A DNA stretch of 42,282 bases. Origin: Phoronis australis. Taxonomy: Eukaryota > Phoronida > Phoronidae. Where the stretch lies: positions 305,602 through 347,883 of the forward strand of contig NMRA01000326.1 in assembly GCA_002633005.1 (NCBI GenBank), in the 5' to 3' direction. Shown here piece by piece: positions 12,601-20,194 of the stretch; the first letter of the stretch is position 1; every line of letters starts with the position of its first letter. The notes below the pieces were generated by a model. It was given only the letters and a program-made list of their open reading frames with translations. It searched no databases and was not told the origin of the DNA. A program made the position numbers and the translations under genes.

Positions 12601-15600
12601 AGGTGATTTCAATGATTTGAGGGAACTGTCAGTTCACTATTGCACAAGAATTTGCTCTACTAGTTGTCTTGCCATGGTGTGTCACTTTATGCACTATCCG
12701 CGTTTTCAAGAAATAACAAAACTTAAATCTCTTCTCATCCGAATGAGGAACAAGTTGACATCAGTTTTAAAGGGTTTAGTGGTCTAAATCAAAAGTTCAC
12801 TTCTCGAATGGAACACAGGTTTATATCAACTTAAAGTTAAACTACTCGGGTTTTTCCTCGTCAAAAAAGTGTACTTTAAAAATACTATTTTTTGTCCCCT
12901 TTGGCACTGTTGAGTATTTCTGTGCAACATTCAGGTCATCTTATACTGACACTACTTCAGTTGGTTGCCAGAATAATGTTAGAATTTAATTAGCAATCTC
13001 AAAATCACATATGCATGATGGCTGATAATTGTTGTATAAAAGTTGTCAAAAGTAAAAACATATTTCTTTAAATTCTTAAAAATTGACAAGATTAGTTGTG
13101 AGTCTCTCAGAGAGCGGAATGTGTGGAAATGTGGGTAAACCTGAGTATTTTACCTTTAACTTTACTATGAATTGCTTGCATCATCTTTCTGGTGTAGCGT
13201 AGTGTAGTGACTGATTTTGATGTACGTTTGTATTTCCTTACGCAGGGACACGGTAGCTTTAGTTAAGAGGACATTATCGGTATTACAATCAAAGAACATG
13301 TTTTGGGGATAGTGCTGAACTGGACTTCTTGAAGTTCTTAACATTGATCAGATCTATAAAACAACAAAGTTTATTATTTTTGTGATTTTATTACAAATCG
13401 CCAATTCTTGCCATTGTTTGCCGGACATTCGCTTAAATAATAGCCAAAGAATTTACCATTGAAAGCCCCTTTTACTCGAGAGACAGTTGTCACTGTGTAA
13501 GTTGTCACGGCGAGACTTGCTCCACTTTAGTCGCGTTTACACGATATTAGCAAACTGGATTGGCATGAGTCACTTACACCAAGACTGTCTGTGCATGGAC
13601 ACATAAACAACAGCGAATGTCCAAACCATGTAGAGTGCCAGCGGATCACCCAGTGTATACGCTATTGCGCAAGCGCATTGAAAGATAATCTCTTTCCTCA
13701 CTGCTTAAGTTGTGTTTAGACGTGTAGTTGAACCTGTAGCAACTGATCGATTACAACTGGCTCCACCTATCAAACCAATGTAAAAACTGGTGTGTCACTT
13801 GCTCCATGTCGGTCGTGTTTACAAGCATACTTTCACCCGATCATCTCTTCCATGTTAGTTGCGCCGTGTCAGCTGTCTCTCATGTAAGTGCCGATTAACT
13901 ATGGTTAAAACACTCGTCATTTATCAAGTGGGATTGAGCTTTGCCAGCAGAGCATATGGTTGCGACCATGGGGTTCCAAGCTCGATTCCGTGCTGCGGCT
14001 CATTTCAAAAGTCACTTTTCTTGCCGATAATGTCCTTTTAAAGCTTGTTTTCAACTGCATGTCATTTAACCTTGGTGTTTTTTAAGCAGATACCTTGTTC
14101 ACCATCTTCAAAGATTTAGACCAGTTCTCACACATGCGATTTCTTCCATTTTATTCAATCTATTTCTAGCTTGCATAGTTCTTTCAGGGGAACAGTTACG
14201 AAATGTCACTGTTTTAGAGGGTTTCTTAAAGATTTTTAAATGAAGCGGACGTTTAAAAATAAACTATAGGTCAATGAAAATTCTCTGTTGAAATTATTAA
14301 AAACGCTTCTTCAAACACCAGACTGTGTAAGTATTCTTTTTAGTAGTGATTTACAGTTCAGTATGTTGTGTAAAAAAAACTCATTAGAAACTCCACAGAC
14401 TTAAACGTGCACGATTTTTCCAATCAGACAAGTGTCAAGTATGCAGTAAGCATTTACTACTGTAACTTTTTTTGATAATGTCACCACTGTGGCGCACCGA
14501 CTGAATATTTTGTCCGTTTTATGTGAAAACGGCTAGAATTTAATGAAAGGCCAATTCATTTTGACAAGAATTTGAGCGTTGTTGAATCCAAAAATAGTGA
14601 CATTCTCCTGTGAATGGACGTTTAAACTGGTGATGTTTGCTATCCATGTACTAATGCCCTCTGCTGGTTGTTAGGGTTACTTTGAGAATGCCCTGGACCT
14701 TGCCGCAGCTGTACGTGAGCTGGAAGCTAACACCGCGGCACTATACCGCTTGCCAGCATACGAGGGCACAACATACAACAACCAACAGGCAAGCCTCGTG
14801 CTGCTCCGTCTAAGCTGTCGTTCTGTTTGTCTGTCTTGTTTGTTATGCATCCCACGCTTGTCTGCTGACATTCACTGTTGTTTGCATGCAGCTTTGTTCA
14901 ATTCATGATCATTTCTGTATACTGTTTTTAACAGATATTCCCTTGGGTGTTTAACAAAGCATTTGCAACATCTGCTAACCAAGTGTAAACTGCATGTGAT
15001 TCCACCCATGTGCGTATTCAACTTACTAGATGTCCACTTGATCAAATTGGTCATTATGTTTGTAACGTCTAGTAGAGTCTTGCCCAGTTTTTACAAAGGC
15101 TAAGGAGTGGCACCATTACATGCCTACAACATATAGCGCCTGGCAACAAATGGGAAAGACTGTCCATTTTCTTAAAAGAAACAGGTAGACTTGAAAATTT
15201 TCTTCACAAAGAACCTGTTGATCAGTAAATGCCAGGGCTCTCATGAGTTTTATCTCAGGTGCTTCGTGCAATGTTCTGGACCACTAGGCCTTCCTACTTA
15301 CGATGCACCACAAAAGACATCACACGGAATGCACTCTTTTTTATGTTCATAGCATTGGTTTTAGCATCATCAAAAACTTCTGACCACTTTTGTGATGTTT
15401 GAAAATCCATCTTCAATTTCTATGACCGAATACAGCTTACTACTCAGAGTTACAGTAACGAGGGAGTGGGTGTCAAAACAATTGAAACGGTGCTTAAGCA
15501 TTCAAACGTGAAGTTCTGGAAACTTCATGGCTCGACGCTCAGCCCACTATGGCAGTAAACCTGAGTGGGTATAATAGTCCAAGTATTCTCATTTATTTTG

Positions 15601-18600
15601 TCACTTGACTCTGATGTAAGCAATGTTTTTGTCAATGACTTATTTACGAACACTTGCGTCCCCTAGAGCACAGTAGGATTTGAGTCAACCAATCATCAGC
15701 AAGCATGTTTCACGCAAGTGATCGTCTGCTCAGTAAATCAAAAGTTGATGTTTCTTGTTTATATGTTTCTTTGATCAACTTAGCATCTGCCTGCGTGAAA
15801 TACAACTACAATGAAGTGATCCTTATAAATCAAATATTGACGTCTGCTTATGGTGCTGCTAGGGGTAACCCTTGTTTATATGACGTCTGACACTATTCGT
15901 AAAAATGTCAATTTAATCAAAAAGTTTCCAACTACAGTAATTGTCTAATTATTATTCACAAAAGCAATTGCCAAAATGGTAGTTTTTCAAGACCTAATGA
16001 TGACCACTTGGTTGTTTTGTAACATCTACATACTACAATGCTTGTAATTGACTAAAATGTTTTTAATCTTTTCTTTTGTAGAGAAATTTACCAAAATAGA
16101 CTCTCACTTTTCGGCCATATTGTGTGCTAAAAAGTTGCTGTATTACTGTGGCTGTGCATTACCAATCTTTGCATGTGACGTCCTAATCTGATGCTTTTAT
16201 CATGTGTTTCTTTGCTGATCCTGGGCTGCATTCCACAAATGCAAGGCGCTCACAACCACAATTTTCGCTGATGGAGTGGAATCTGTCACTGTGAATTTCA
16301 ATATTCCAGCCTCACAGACAAATCTTTTTATTAGCGGTCATTTTGCTGGTCCACATTATAAGACCCGGAAGTTACAAAATACCTTTCATTTGCAGCTTTG
16401 CCTGATCTCACTTTTCGGGCAAGAAACTTGCTCTGTGGACTGCACTCCTGCAATGTCCCCTTGACTATGCCGAGTGTCTTAATGTTGCCTTTTTGAATGT
16501 GCTCCCTGTGTTGTGGCCACTTTGCTGGTGTCTTCTTGTGGTTATGTATGACAGCTGTGGTGCTTATTACTTGGTTATTGTCAACTAATGAGCCATTAGT
16601 TTTTAAAGGATACCATGCCCTGTTTAGTGATATTACCAAAAGGTGGCTCTGTCACCCACTGTTGATGCACCAACATTACCTTCCCTGTGTGAGAAAAGCA
16701 TTATGCGCCTAAAATACTCTCTCTCAAAGGGTCAGTAAGTGGACCCTGTAATTGTGTTTGGTCTTTACCCTCAGCTGGCTTGCTGTCTGTTAACTTGCTT
16801 AGAGTGCTGGTCATGCTTGCTGATTTAGCAACATTTCCAAGGATTTTTTTTAACTTACTCCCAATGTTTTTGAGTTGATATCAGTAATAAGTCATTGTTT
16901 TGTTTCAAGTTCTGTTAAAAGGGAAAAAACAGGCCTAATATCCTTTTGGGTTTCTTGGTTAAGTCTTATAGAATCAGTCTTCTAATTTTCCTTATTTCTG
17001 CTACTAACAAAAACAATGAAAGCATCAGTGACTCAAGAAAATGCTTTGGATTTAATTGGGGTTGGCCAACTCTAATGTTGTAATGGCCCAAGTACCAATT
17101 GTCAATGACTTTAGTTACTGCCCTGCTCAAGTACCCATTGTCAATGACTTGAGTTACTGCCATGCCCAAGTACCCATTGTCAGTGACTTGAGTTACTGGC
17201 CAGCCCAAGTACCCATTGTCAATGACTTGAGTTTCTGCCATGTCCAAGTACCCATTGCCAAGGACTTGAGTTACTGCCCTGCCCAAGTACCCATTGTCAG
17301 TGACTTGAGTTACTGCCCTGCCCAAGTACCCATTGTCAGTGACTTAACTTACTGGCCTGCCCAAGTACCCATTGTCAATGACTTGAGTTACTGCCATGCC
17401 CAAGTACCCATTGTCAATGACTTGAGTCACTGGCCTGCGGAAGTACCCATTGTCAATGACTTCAGTTGCTGGCCTGCCCAAGTACCCATTGTCAATGACT
17501 TGAGTTTCTGCCCTGCTCAAGTACCCTTTGTCAATGACTTGAGTTACTGCCCTACCCAAGTACCCATTGTCAGTGACTTGAGTTACTGCGCTGCCCAAGT
17601 ACCCATTGTCAGTGACTTGAGTTACTGGCTTGCCCAAGTACCCATTATCAGTGACTTCAGTTGCTGGCCTGCCCAAGAACCCATTGCCAATGAGTTGTTG
17701 GCCTGTTCGGAAACAATTCAAAATGGGACGAGTATGGTAACATATTTAAATCCCAAAGTGCTTTGGTTAAAAATTCAGCATTGCCAGCTAAACAATGTCT
17801 AATATAGCATCACCAGTTGTCACTTGTACAATTATATCATATTTCCCTTTTGAATGATAAAGAGATAATTGATAAACCTGCTAATTGTAGAATTCTTTTC
17901 ACTTGAACCTCTAAATAATTAATTTCGTAGCAATTGTGTATTTGGATATTTTGTAAGTTGCTCATAGCCTTGGGATCAAATGCTTTTGGCAATATTTTGT
18001 CCATTGTCAACTATTCAGAAATTTTGCTGTAATCTTTAAAAGACTGTCGCCACAATTTGACCTTTGAACTTTGATCTTTCCAGGCACCCACTTCCAGTGA
18101 ACTTGCGGATGCCATTCGTGAACTAGAGGCCAGCACTGCAGCCTTGGAGGAGTGTTCACTGGACTCGAACAGTCGCACGAGTCAGGCTTCATTTCAGAGC
18201 TCGAGTGGCTATGGTACTATGAATAGTACCCCATCTAACTCAGAGGACTCGGTTGCCATGGGAGGTATGTGTATGGGGATGGTTTGCAGCACAGGTGCAT
18301 AGTGGGAGTGAACAGGCTTGTACAGGCTGTGAGTGCTGTACTTTGTAATGGACCAGTCAAAATAATGTCACTGTTTTAGCCTTCTCAGTTGTAATTTTCA
18401 TTTTACTTCATATCTTATTTTTAAGTTCCATGTCAGGTGTTCTCTTCAATTGCTTGATGTATCTTCATAACAATGTTCTGTGTTCTTTTGTTGAATTAAG
18501 TTATCTGTCGCTTCTAAACTATCGTAACAACTGATTGTTTGAGTTTGCCTCCAAGGTAAAATGTGCCGTTTGTTTAATAAGTTTATGTTCAAGTTTTGAT

Positions 18601-20194
18601 TCTGCGTTATCTTGTTGTTTAGTAAATCATAATTTGTTACATTGTTGTTCCTATGCACATCTGTGAGCTAAGTTACTTTGAGTCTTTGTGTCTACTCCTT
18701 CCAACATGAGTTACCTGCATGGTTGTTGTTATGTTTTTTGCCATCAGTACATTTCCGCTTGCAGATTTAGACTCTTACTCAACGTCAGAACGTGAACATG
18801 AGGTTGATAAGTACTCCACCATCCCGCGCACTGGTGGCGCTAGCAGTCATTATAGCTCTACTCCTGTGGAGCGTCGTCCCTCAAGCATAACAGGTTGGTT
18901 GTAGTGAATGCAGCTGAACCTAAGCGGCTAATGCGCTGCTGATGTACAGCTATTATGCAGCTGATGTGGTGCTCATGTATAGCTGATGTGGTTGCTCATG
19001 TATAGCTGATGTGGTGCTCATGTATAGCTGATATGGTGCTCATGTATTGCTGATGTGTAGCGGATGTGGTGCTCACATATAGCTGATGTGTAGCTGATGT
19101 GGTGCTCGTATATAGCTGATGTGGTACGCATGTATAGCTGATGTGGTGCTCATGTATTGCTGATGTTTAGCTTAAATATGTACAGTTCATGCGCGTCTGC
19201 TATGCAGCTGATGCACAGCTGATAGGAGGCAGTCTTACATCTGGTTATTGCATTATGCTTGTCTGAGTGGGGCACATGGGGCCTGTTTCAGTTTTTTTGA
19301 AAGAACTCTAACCATTTTGGTCATAGGTCTGGTTTACACATTTAGCAATAACTTAATAACGACTTCTGTCTGAGATCAAAACCAGATGCAAACAGAATGT
19401 CAAGTTCACATAAAACCTCCTAGTTATTTTTAGTCAAAACATCAACTTAATTCTAAATTAAGATGCAAGATTAAATGGTCATCATGTTGGGATTTTCTTG
19501 TAAACTTAAATTGTTAAGGTCAAAGATTTTGAAATAAATTCTCACATTTGGGGCTTTTAAAGAACTTGTCCTACTTGTAACAGATGCTACTTCCTGTTGT
19601 CTCTCCATAATTCAGTTGACTGTCATTACAGATGTGCCTGTAGTTCATTCAGGTTTGGCTACAATACGCCGCCATTCATCCAGTAAGCCACCGCCTCCTG
19701 TCCGTCGGTCATCATCCATCTCGGTCAGAGTGCCTCCGCCCAAAGTCCCAGTACGCTCCAACTCTATAACTGGCAACCGGTCTGAGTATGCCATGCCGCA
19801 GCCTGGCTCAAGACCACGACCAGCTAGTGACATGGCTGGAGCCACGATGATTACAAATCACAACTTGGATGTTAACAACGCCCATGGACATAGGACTTGT
19901 ATCCCTCCGCAAAATACCATGAATTCAACGACTGCTGCTAACTCAAATGTGCCATTAGCTGAAGGCCAAGCGCCCTCCAACTCGCGAACAAATCTCATAA
20001 ACAGTCTCAACGCAAAATTTGCTGTGGCGGGAGCTAGAAAGCCTCCCACGCCTGTCAAGAAGACAGCGCCACCTGTGTTCAACACAAACCCAAGCACACC
20101 AGTGTCCAAAGATACACTGTTGTCACAAATTGAAAGAGGCGTTAACCTCAAAAGGACACATTGTAATGACAGATCTGCACCCAGGATATCATGA
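591..20194 (+). CDS. MTSS1: MTSS1/MTSS2 (MIM/ABBA) I-BAR and WH2 protein, 5'-partial, 14 exons in window
   Basis: Joined exons: 591-682, 1828-1902, 2172-2329, 3156-3308, 5302-5424, 7670-7789, 8342-8501, 10049-10171, 10595-10768 (or 10753), 11358-11494, 14675-14788, 18084-18264, 18765-18893 and 19632-20194. All phases fit and give 766 (or 761) residues after a split first codon; about 100 N-terminal residues are outside the window. Domains in order: C-terminal two thirds of the IMD/I-BAR (NPLQDKLEEW to LKGSDTQWSFQ), Ser-rich TPPSSPSS segment, Ser/Pro/Thr-rich middle, Pro-rich segment, helical RELEASTAAL segments, and a C-terminal WH2 (LLSQIERGVNLKRT) followed by NDRSAPRIS as in vertebrate MTSS1. 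Known family role: dimeric I-BAR binds and bends PI(4,5)P2 membranes, WH2 binds G-actin, acting in protrusions, cilia and dendritic spines. The invertebrate gene probably predates the MTSS1/MTSS2 split, so the symbol stands for the family. Every intron but one is GT-AG. Confidence 0.93.
731..816 (+). repeat. 15-bp minisatellite in MTSS intron
   Basis: About six imperfect units of roughly 15 bp of the form GTAGGTGAGGGGTGT, just downstream of exon a. Confidence 0.75.
825..1060 (+). mobile_element. tRNA-derived SINE with 13-bp target-site duplication
   Basis: The body is 838-1047 (210 bp). It is flanked by identical 13-bp repeats ATTAAACAACAAA at 825-837 and 1048-1060. The head carries pol III box A (TGGCTCAGTGG, near 850) and box B (GGTTCAAATCC, near 893), with a D-loop-like TTTGAGCC between, so the promoter derives from a tRNA. 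The tail is unrelated to tRNA and ends AT-rich. Perfect target-site duplications point to a young LINE-mobilised insertion. Confidence 0.88.
1300..1402 (+). repeat. Diverged tandem duplication of about 52 bp
   Basis: Two adjacent units share TTGTTG-GG-TT-TGTTGT-AAGA and -GGG-ACGTGT-CAA-TATG. Intronic. Confidence 0.5.
1828..1902 (+). CDS. MTSS1: MTSS exon b: basic helix of the I-BAR domain
   Basis: Acceptor CCCTTTTCAG, donor GTTTGT, phase 1 on both sides, 75 nt. It reads (E)YKKARQEIKRSSTDT then LQKKMKK, close to vertebrate EYKKARQEIKKKSSDT..LQKKAKK. This Lys/Arg-rich helix lies on the phosphoinositide-binding side of the I-BAR fold. It is too short and too deep in the frame to appear as a stand-alone ORF. 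Confidence 0.9.
2172..2329 (+). CDS. MTSS1: MTSS exon c: I-BAR domain
   Basis: Acceptor TCTCTTTCCAG, donor GTATGT, phase 1 in and phase 0 out. It reads GKCDMQGQL, LLLNETEKGAVRHAMIEE and RSHFCTFVSFLKPVV, aligning with the vertebrate IMD block LLLEETEKQAVRKALIEERGRFCTF. It is the best-conserved exon in the window. Confidence 0.94.
3156..3308 (+). CDS. MTSS1: MTSS exon d: C-terminal end of I-BAR
   Basis: Acceptor GTTACCTAG, donor GTAGCT, phase 0 on both sides. It reads DEELSMLNEISHLQEII, then DPHLLPEANEQ and LKGSDTQWSFQ. Vertebrate MTSS1 has DPHKLPSSSEQ and LKGSDYSWSYQ, followed directly by TPPSSPS; this fixes the donor at 3309 rather than at the second GT near 3318. Confidence 0.93.
3554..3725 (+). 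repeat. Two tandem units of about 87 bp
   Basis: Units start with CATATCCTAAAAGACT at 3554 and 3641 and end with GTGGTGTGGAG. They are nearly identical, differing by a 2-bp indel, so the duplication is recent. A shorter duplicated unit (GCTATGTAACAAAACAGCATAT) lies just upstream at about 3465-3515. Confidence 0.85.
4270..4555 (+). repeat. 41-bp minisatellite, about 7 copies
   Basis: Unit begins CTGGCCATGCCTTATCTACT and continues GTTGGACAATTTGTTGTGAA. The last two units diverge (TGGTTAGAAAATGTG). It lies in the intron between MTSS exons d and e. Confidence 0.88.
5302..5424 (+). CDS. MTSS1: MTSS exon e: Ser-rich linker TPPSSPSS
   Basis: Acceptor ATGTTACAG, donor GTGGGT, phase 0 on both sides, 41 codons. 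It reads TPPSSPSSLGSRKSSMC, then a Ser/Asn run and HSPHHRHKQ. The same block follows the IMD in vertebrate MTSS1 (TPPSSPS..SRKSSVCSSLNSVNSS). The linker is expected to be disordered and phosphorylated. Confidence 0.93.
5728..6003 (+). repeat. 49-bp minisatellite, about 5.5 copies
   Basis: Unit contains AACCAAGCAAAGGTTAGACC and ATGTGTTGTGCAACATCTAC. It lies in the MTSS intron after exon e. Confidence 0.85.
6312..7180 (+). repeat. Large 30-33-bp minisatellite, over 25 copies
   Basis: Unit is TTACACAGGTATAGCGAATA followed by TGGATAGCATATG. Variants (GGGAATATTTATTA, TACAGCGAATATGAATAG) recur in the same order at about 6357-6600 and 6682-6990, showing higher-order duplication. Open frames on the - strand here are only the repeat read in frame. 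Confidence 0.92.
7670..7789 (+). CDS. MTSS1: MTSS exon f: SSQDSGFTSQD segment
   Basis: Phase 0 on both sides, 40 codons, donor GTATTA. It reads QPPPGTLRLSSISSQDSGF then TSQD, matching vertebrate VRLSSVSSHDSGFISQD. The acceptor has two adjacent CAGs (CAG at 7667-7669 and at 7670-7672), so one Gln may be included or skipped by NAGNAG splicing. Confidence 0.9.
8342..8501 (+). CDS. MTSS1: MTSS exon g: Ser/Thr/Pro-rich linker
   Basis: Acceptor CACTTTTGCAG, strong donor GTAAGC, phase 0 in and phase 1 out. It reads MAPTDENESNSNAS, then a run of SPYPTPSTPTS, a Trp-containing WAEWPDPP and PHTISA. The ATG at the exon start is an internal Met, not an initiator. PHTISA runs across the next intron into AYEK. 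Confidence 0.88.
8502..9346 (+). other. MTSS intron, no feature recognised
   Basis: AT-rich intronic sequence between exon g and the MITE at 9349. Confidence 0.5.
9349..9856 (+). mobile_element. 508-bp CpG-rich MITE with short TIRs
   Basis: Ends are AAGGCCCTTTCATA and, reversed, AAGGGCCTTTCATA, with TA on each side (9347-9348 and 9857-9858), a possible TA target duplication. Internally GACCGGAGTTAAG and CGTTCATACTG recur in both orientations, and 9707-9726 is a perfect 20-bp palindrome around GTCGAC. There is no ORF. The left half is nearly identical to the inverted copy at 1-159. Confidence 0.83.
10049..10171 (+). CDS. MTSS1: MTSS exon h: AYEKTHARPMLTAQTF segment
   Basis: Acceptor CTTTTTAG, donor GTTTGC, phase 1 on both sides, 123 nt. 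It reads (A)YEKTHARPMLTAQTFEPP, then PKTTPRSLYELPENAPA(G). The frame is set by both neighbouring exons. Predicted disordered, with Pro-directed phosphorylation sites (TP). Confidence 0.85.
10595..10768 (+). CDS. MTSS1: MTSS exon i: Pro-rich, PPVGPKPKAKP; two possible donors
   Basis: Acceptor TCCCTTCTAG. It reads (D)IPATPYRPHV, then KPTDRPPVGPKPKAKP and VPDYNQMAPDQ. Two donors fit the same phase 1: GTAATG after 10768 and GTAAGG after 10753. They differ by five codons (SKEEN region). The PPxxPKPxxKP run is a likely SH3-type ligand, by inference; MTSS proteins are known to bind SH3 partners such as cortactin through their Pro-rich part. Confidence 0.82.
11358..11494 (+). CDS. MTSS1: MTSS exon j: LAQQAAEKHQQEALERQ helix
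   Basis: Acceptor ACTGTTTCAG, consensus donor GTGAGT, phase 1 in and phase 0 out. It reads LPQPVYMNTAQLAQQAAEKH, then QQEALERQESSETEND. A short Gln/Glu-rich helix is predicted, followed by an acidic Thr/Pro tail. Confidence 0.87.
11495..13262 (+). other. MTSS intron, no gene recognised
   Basis: AT-rich. A 32-bp direct repeat (AATGTCAACTACAAATAAAT...) lies at about 12418-12480. Short open frames here resemble nothing I know. Confidence 0.5.
13263..14041 (+). mobile_element. TTAA-flanked MITE with AGGACATTATCGG termini
   Basis: The left end reads TTAA then GAGGACATTATCGG. The right end, reversed, reads TTAA then AAGGACATTATCGG. Terminal inverted repeats are about 13-15 bp and TTAA flanks both ends (13263-13266, 14038-14041). 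TTAA target duplication is the mark of the piggyBac superfamily. No transposase ORF is visible, so it is non-autonomous. The interior is richer in CpG than the surrounding intron. Confidence 0.75.
14675..14788 (+). CDS. MTSS1: MTSS exon k: first RELEA-x-TAAL segment, GC donor
   Basis: Acceptor TGGTTGTTAG, phase 0 on both sides, 38 codons: GYFENALDLAAAVRELEANT, then AALYRLPAYEG and NNQQ. The exon ends CAG followed by GCAAGC, a GC-AG type donor. No GT donor in a usable phase is nearer, and the join to the next exon at 18084 is in frame. AAAVRELEANTAAL closely resembles ADAIRELEASTAAL in exon l. Its symmetrical phase means it could be skipped without a frameshift. Confidence 0.83.
14789..17088 (+). 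other. MTSS intron after the GC donor; no gene recognised
   Basis: The intron starting GCAAGC runs to 18083. This part has no motif I recognise. Short ORFs near 16.3-16.7 kb look like chance. Confidence 0.5.
17089..17700 (+). repeat. Strict 39-bp minisatellite, about 16 copies
   Basis: Unit starts CAAGTACCCATTGTCAATGA and continues CTTGAGTTACTGCCCTGCC. First and last units are 585 bp apart, exactly 15 periods, so no unit has a length change. Because 39 is a multiple of three and the unit lacks stops, it opens a 248-codon frame (17056-17802, +) of 13-residue repeats such as AQVPIVNDLSYCP, and frames on the - strand. It lies inside an MTSS intron. Confidence 0.93.
18084..18264 (+). CDS. MTSS1: MTSS exon l: second RELEASTAAL segment and SSGYGT motif
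   Basis: Acceptor GATCTTTCCAG, donor GTATGT, phase 0 in and phase 1 out. It reads SSELADAIRELEASTAALEE, then SSSGYGTMNSTPSNSEDS. Vertebrate MTSS1 has SSGYSTQTTTPSCSEDT at this position. Confidence 0.92.
18765..18893 (+). CDS. MTSS1: MTSS exon m: DKYSTIPR segment
   Basis: Acceptor TTTCCGCTTGCAG, donor GTTGGT, phase 1 on both sides. It reads (D)LDSYSTSEREHEVDKYSTIP then VERRPSSIT. The vertebrate counterpart reads DYFSVSGDQE..FDKSSTIPR. Confidence 0.9.
18938..19165 (+). repeat. 21-22-bp minisatellite
   Basis: Unit is TAGCTGATGTGGTGCTCATG plus TA, about 9-10 imperfect copies, directly after MTSS exon m. Confidence 0.85.
19632..20194 (+). CDS. MTSS1: MTSS exon n: terminal exon with WH2 motif
   Basis: Acceptor GTCATTACAG; stop TGA at 20192-20194. 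It starts (D)VPVVHSGLATIRRHSSSKP, matching vertebrate VATIRRTPSTKPSVRR, then a Pro/Arg-rich stretch PPPPVRRSSS and VPPPKVPVRS. The WH2 at 20105-20191 has the LLxxIxxGxxLKxT pattern and ends NDRSAPRIS, as in MTSS1/2. WH2 binds monomeric actin. The largest exon in view, 187 codons. Confidence 0.96.
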
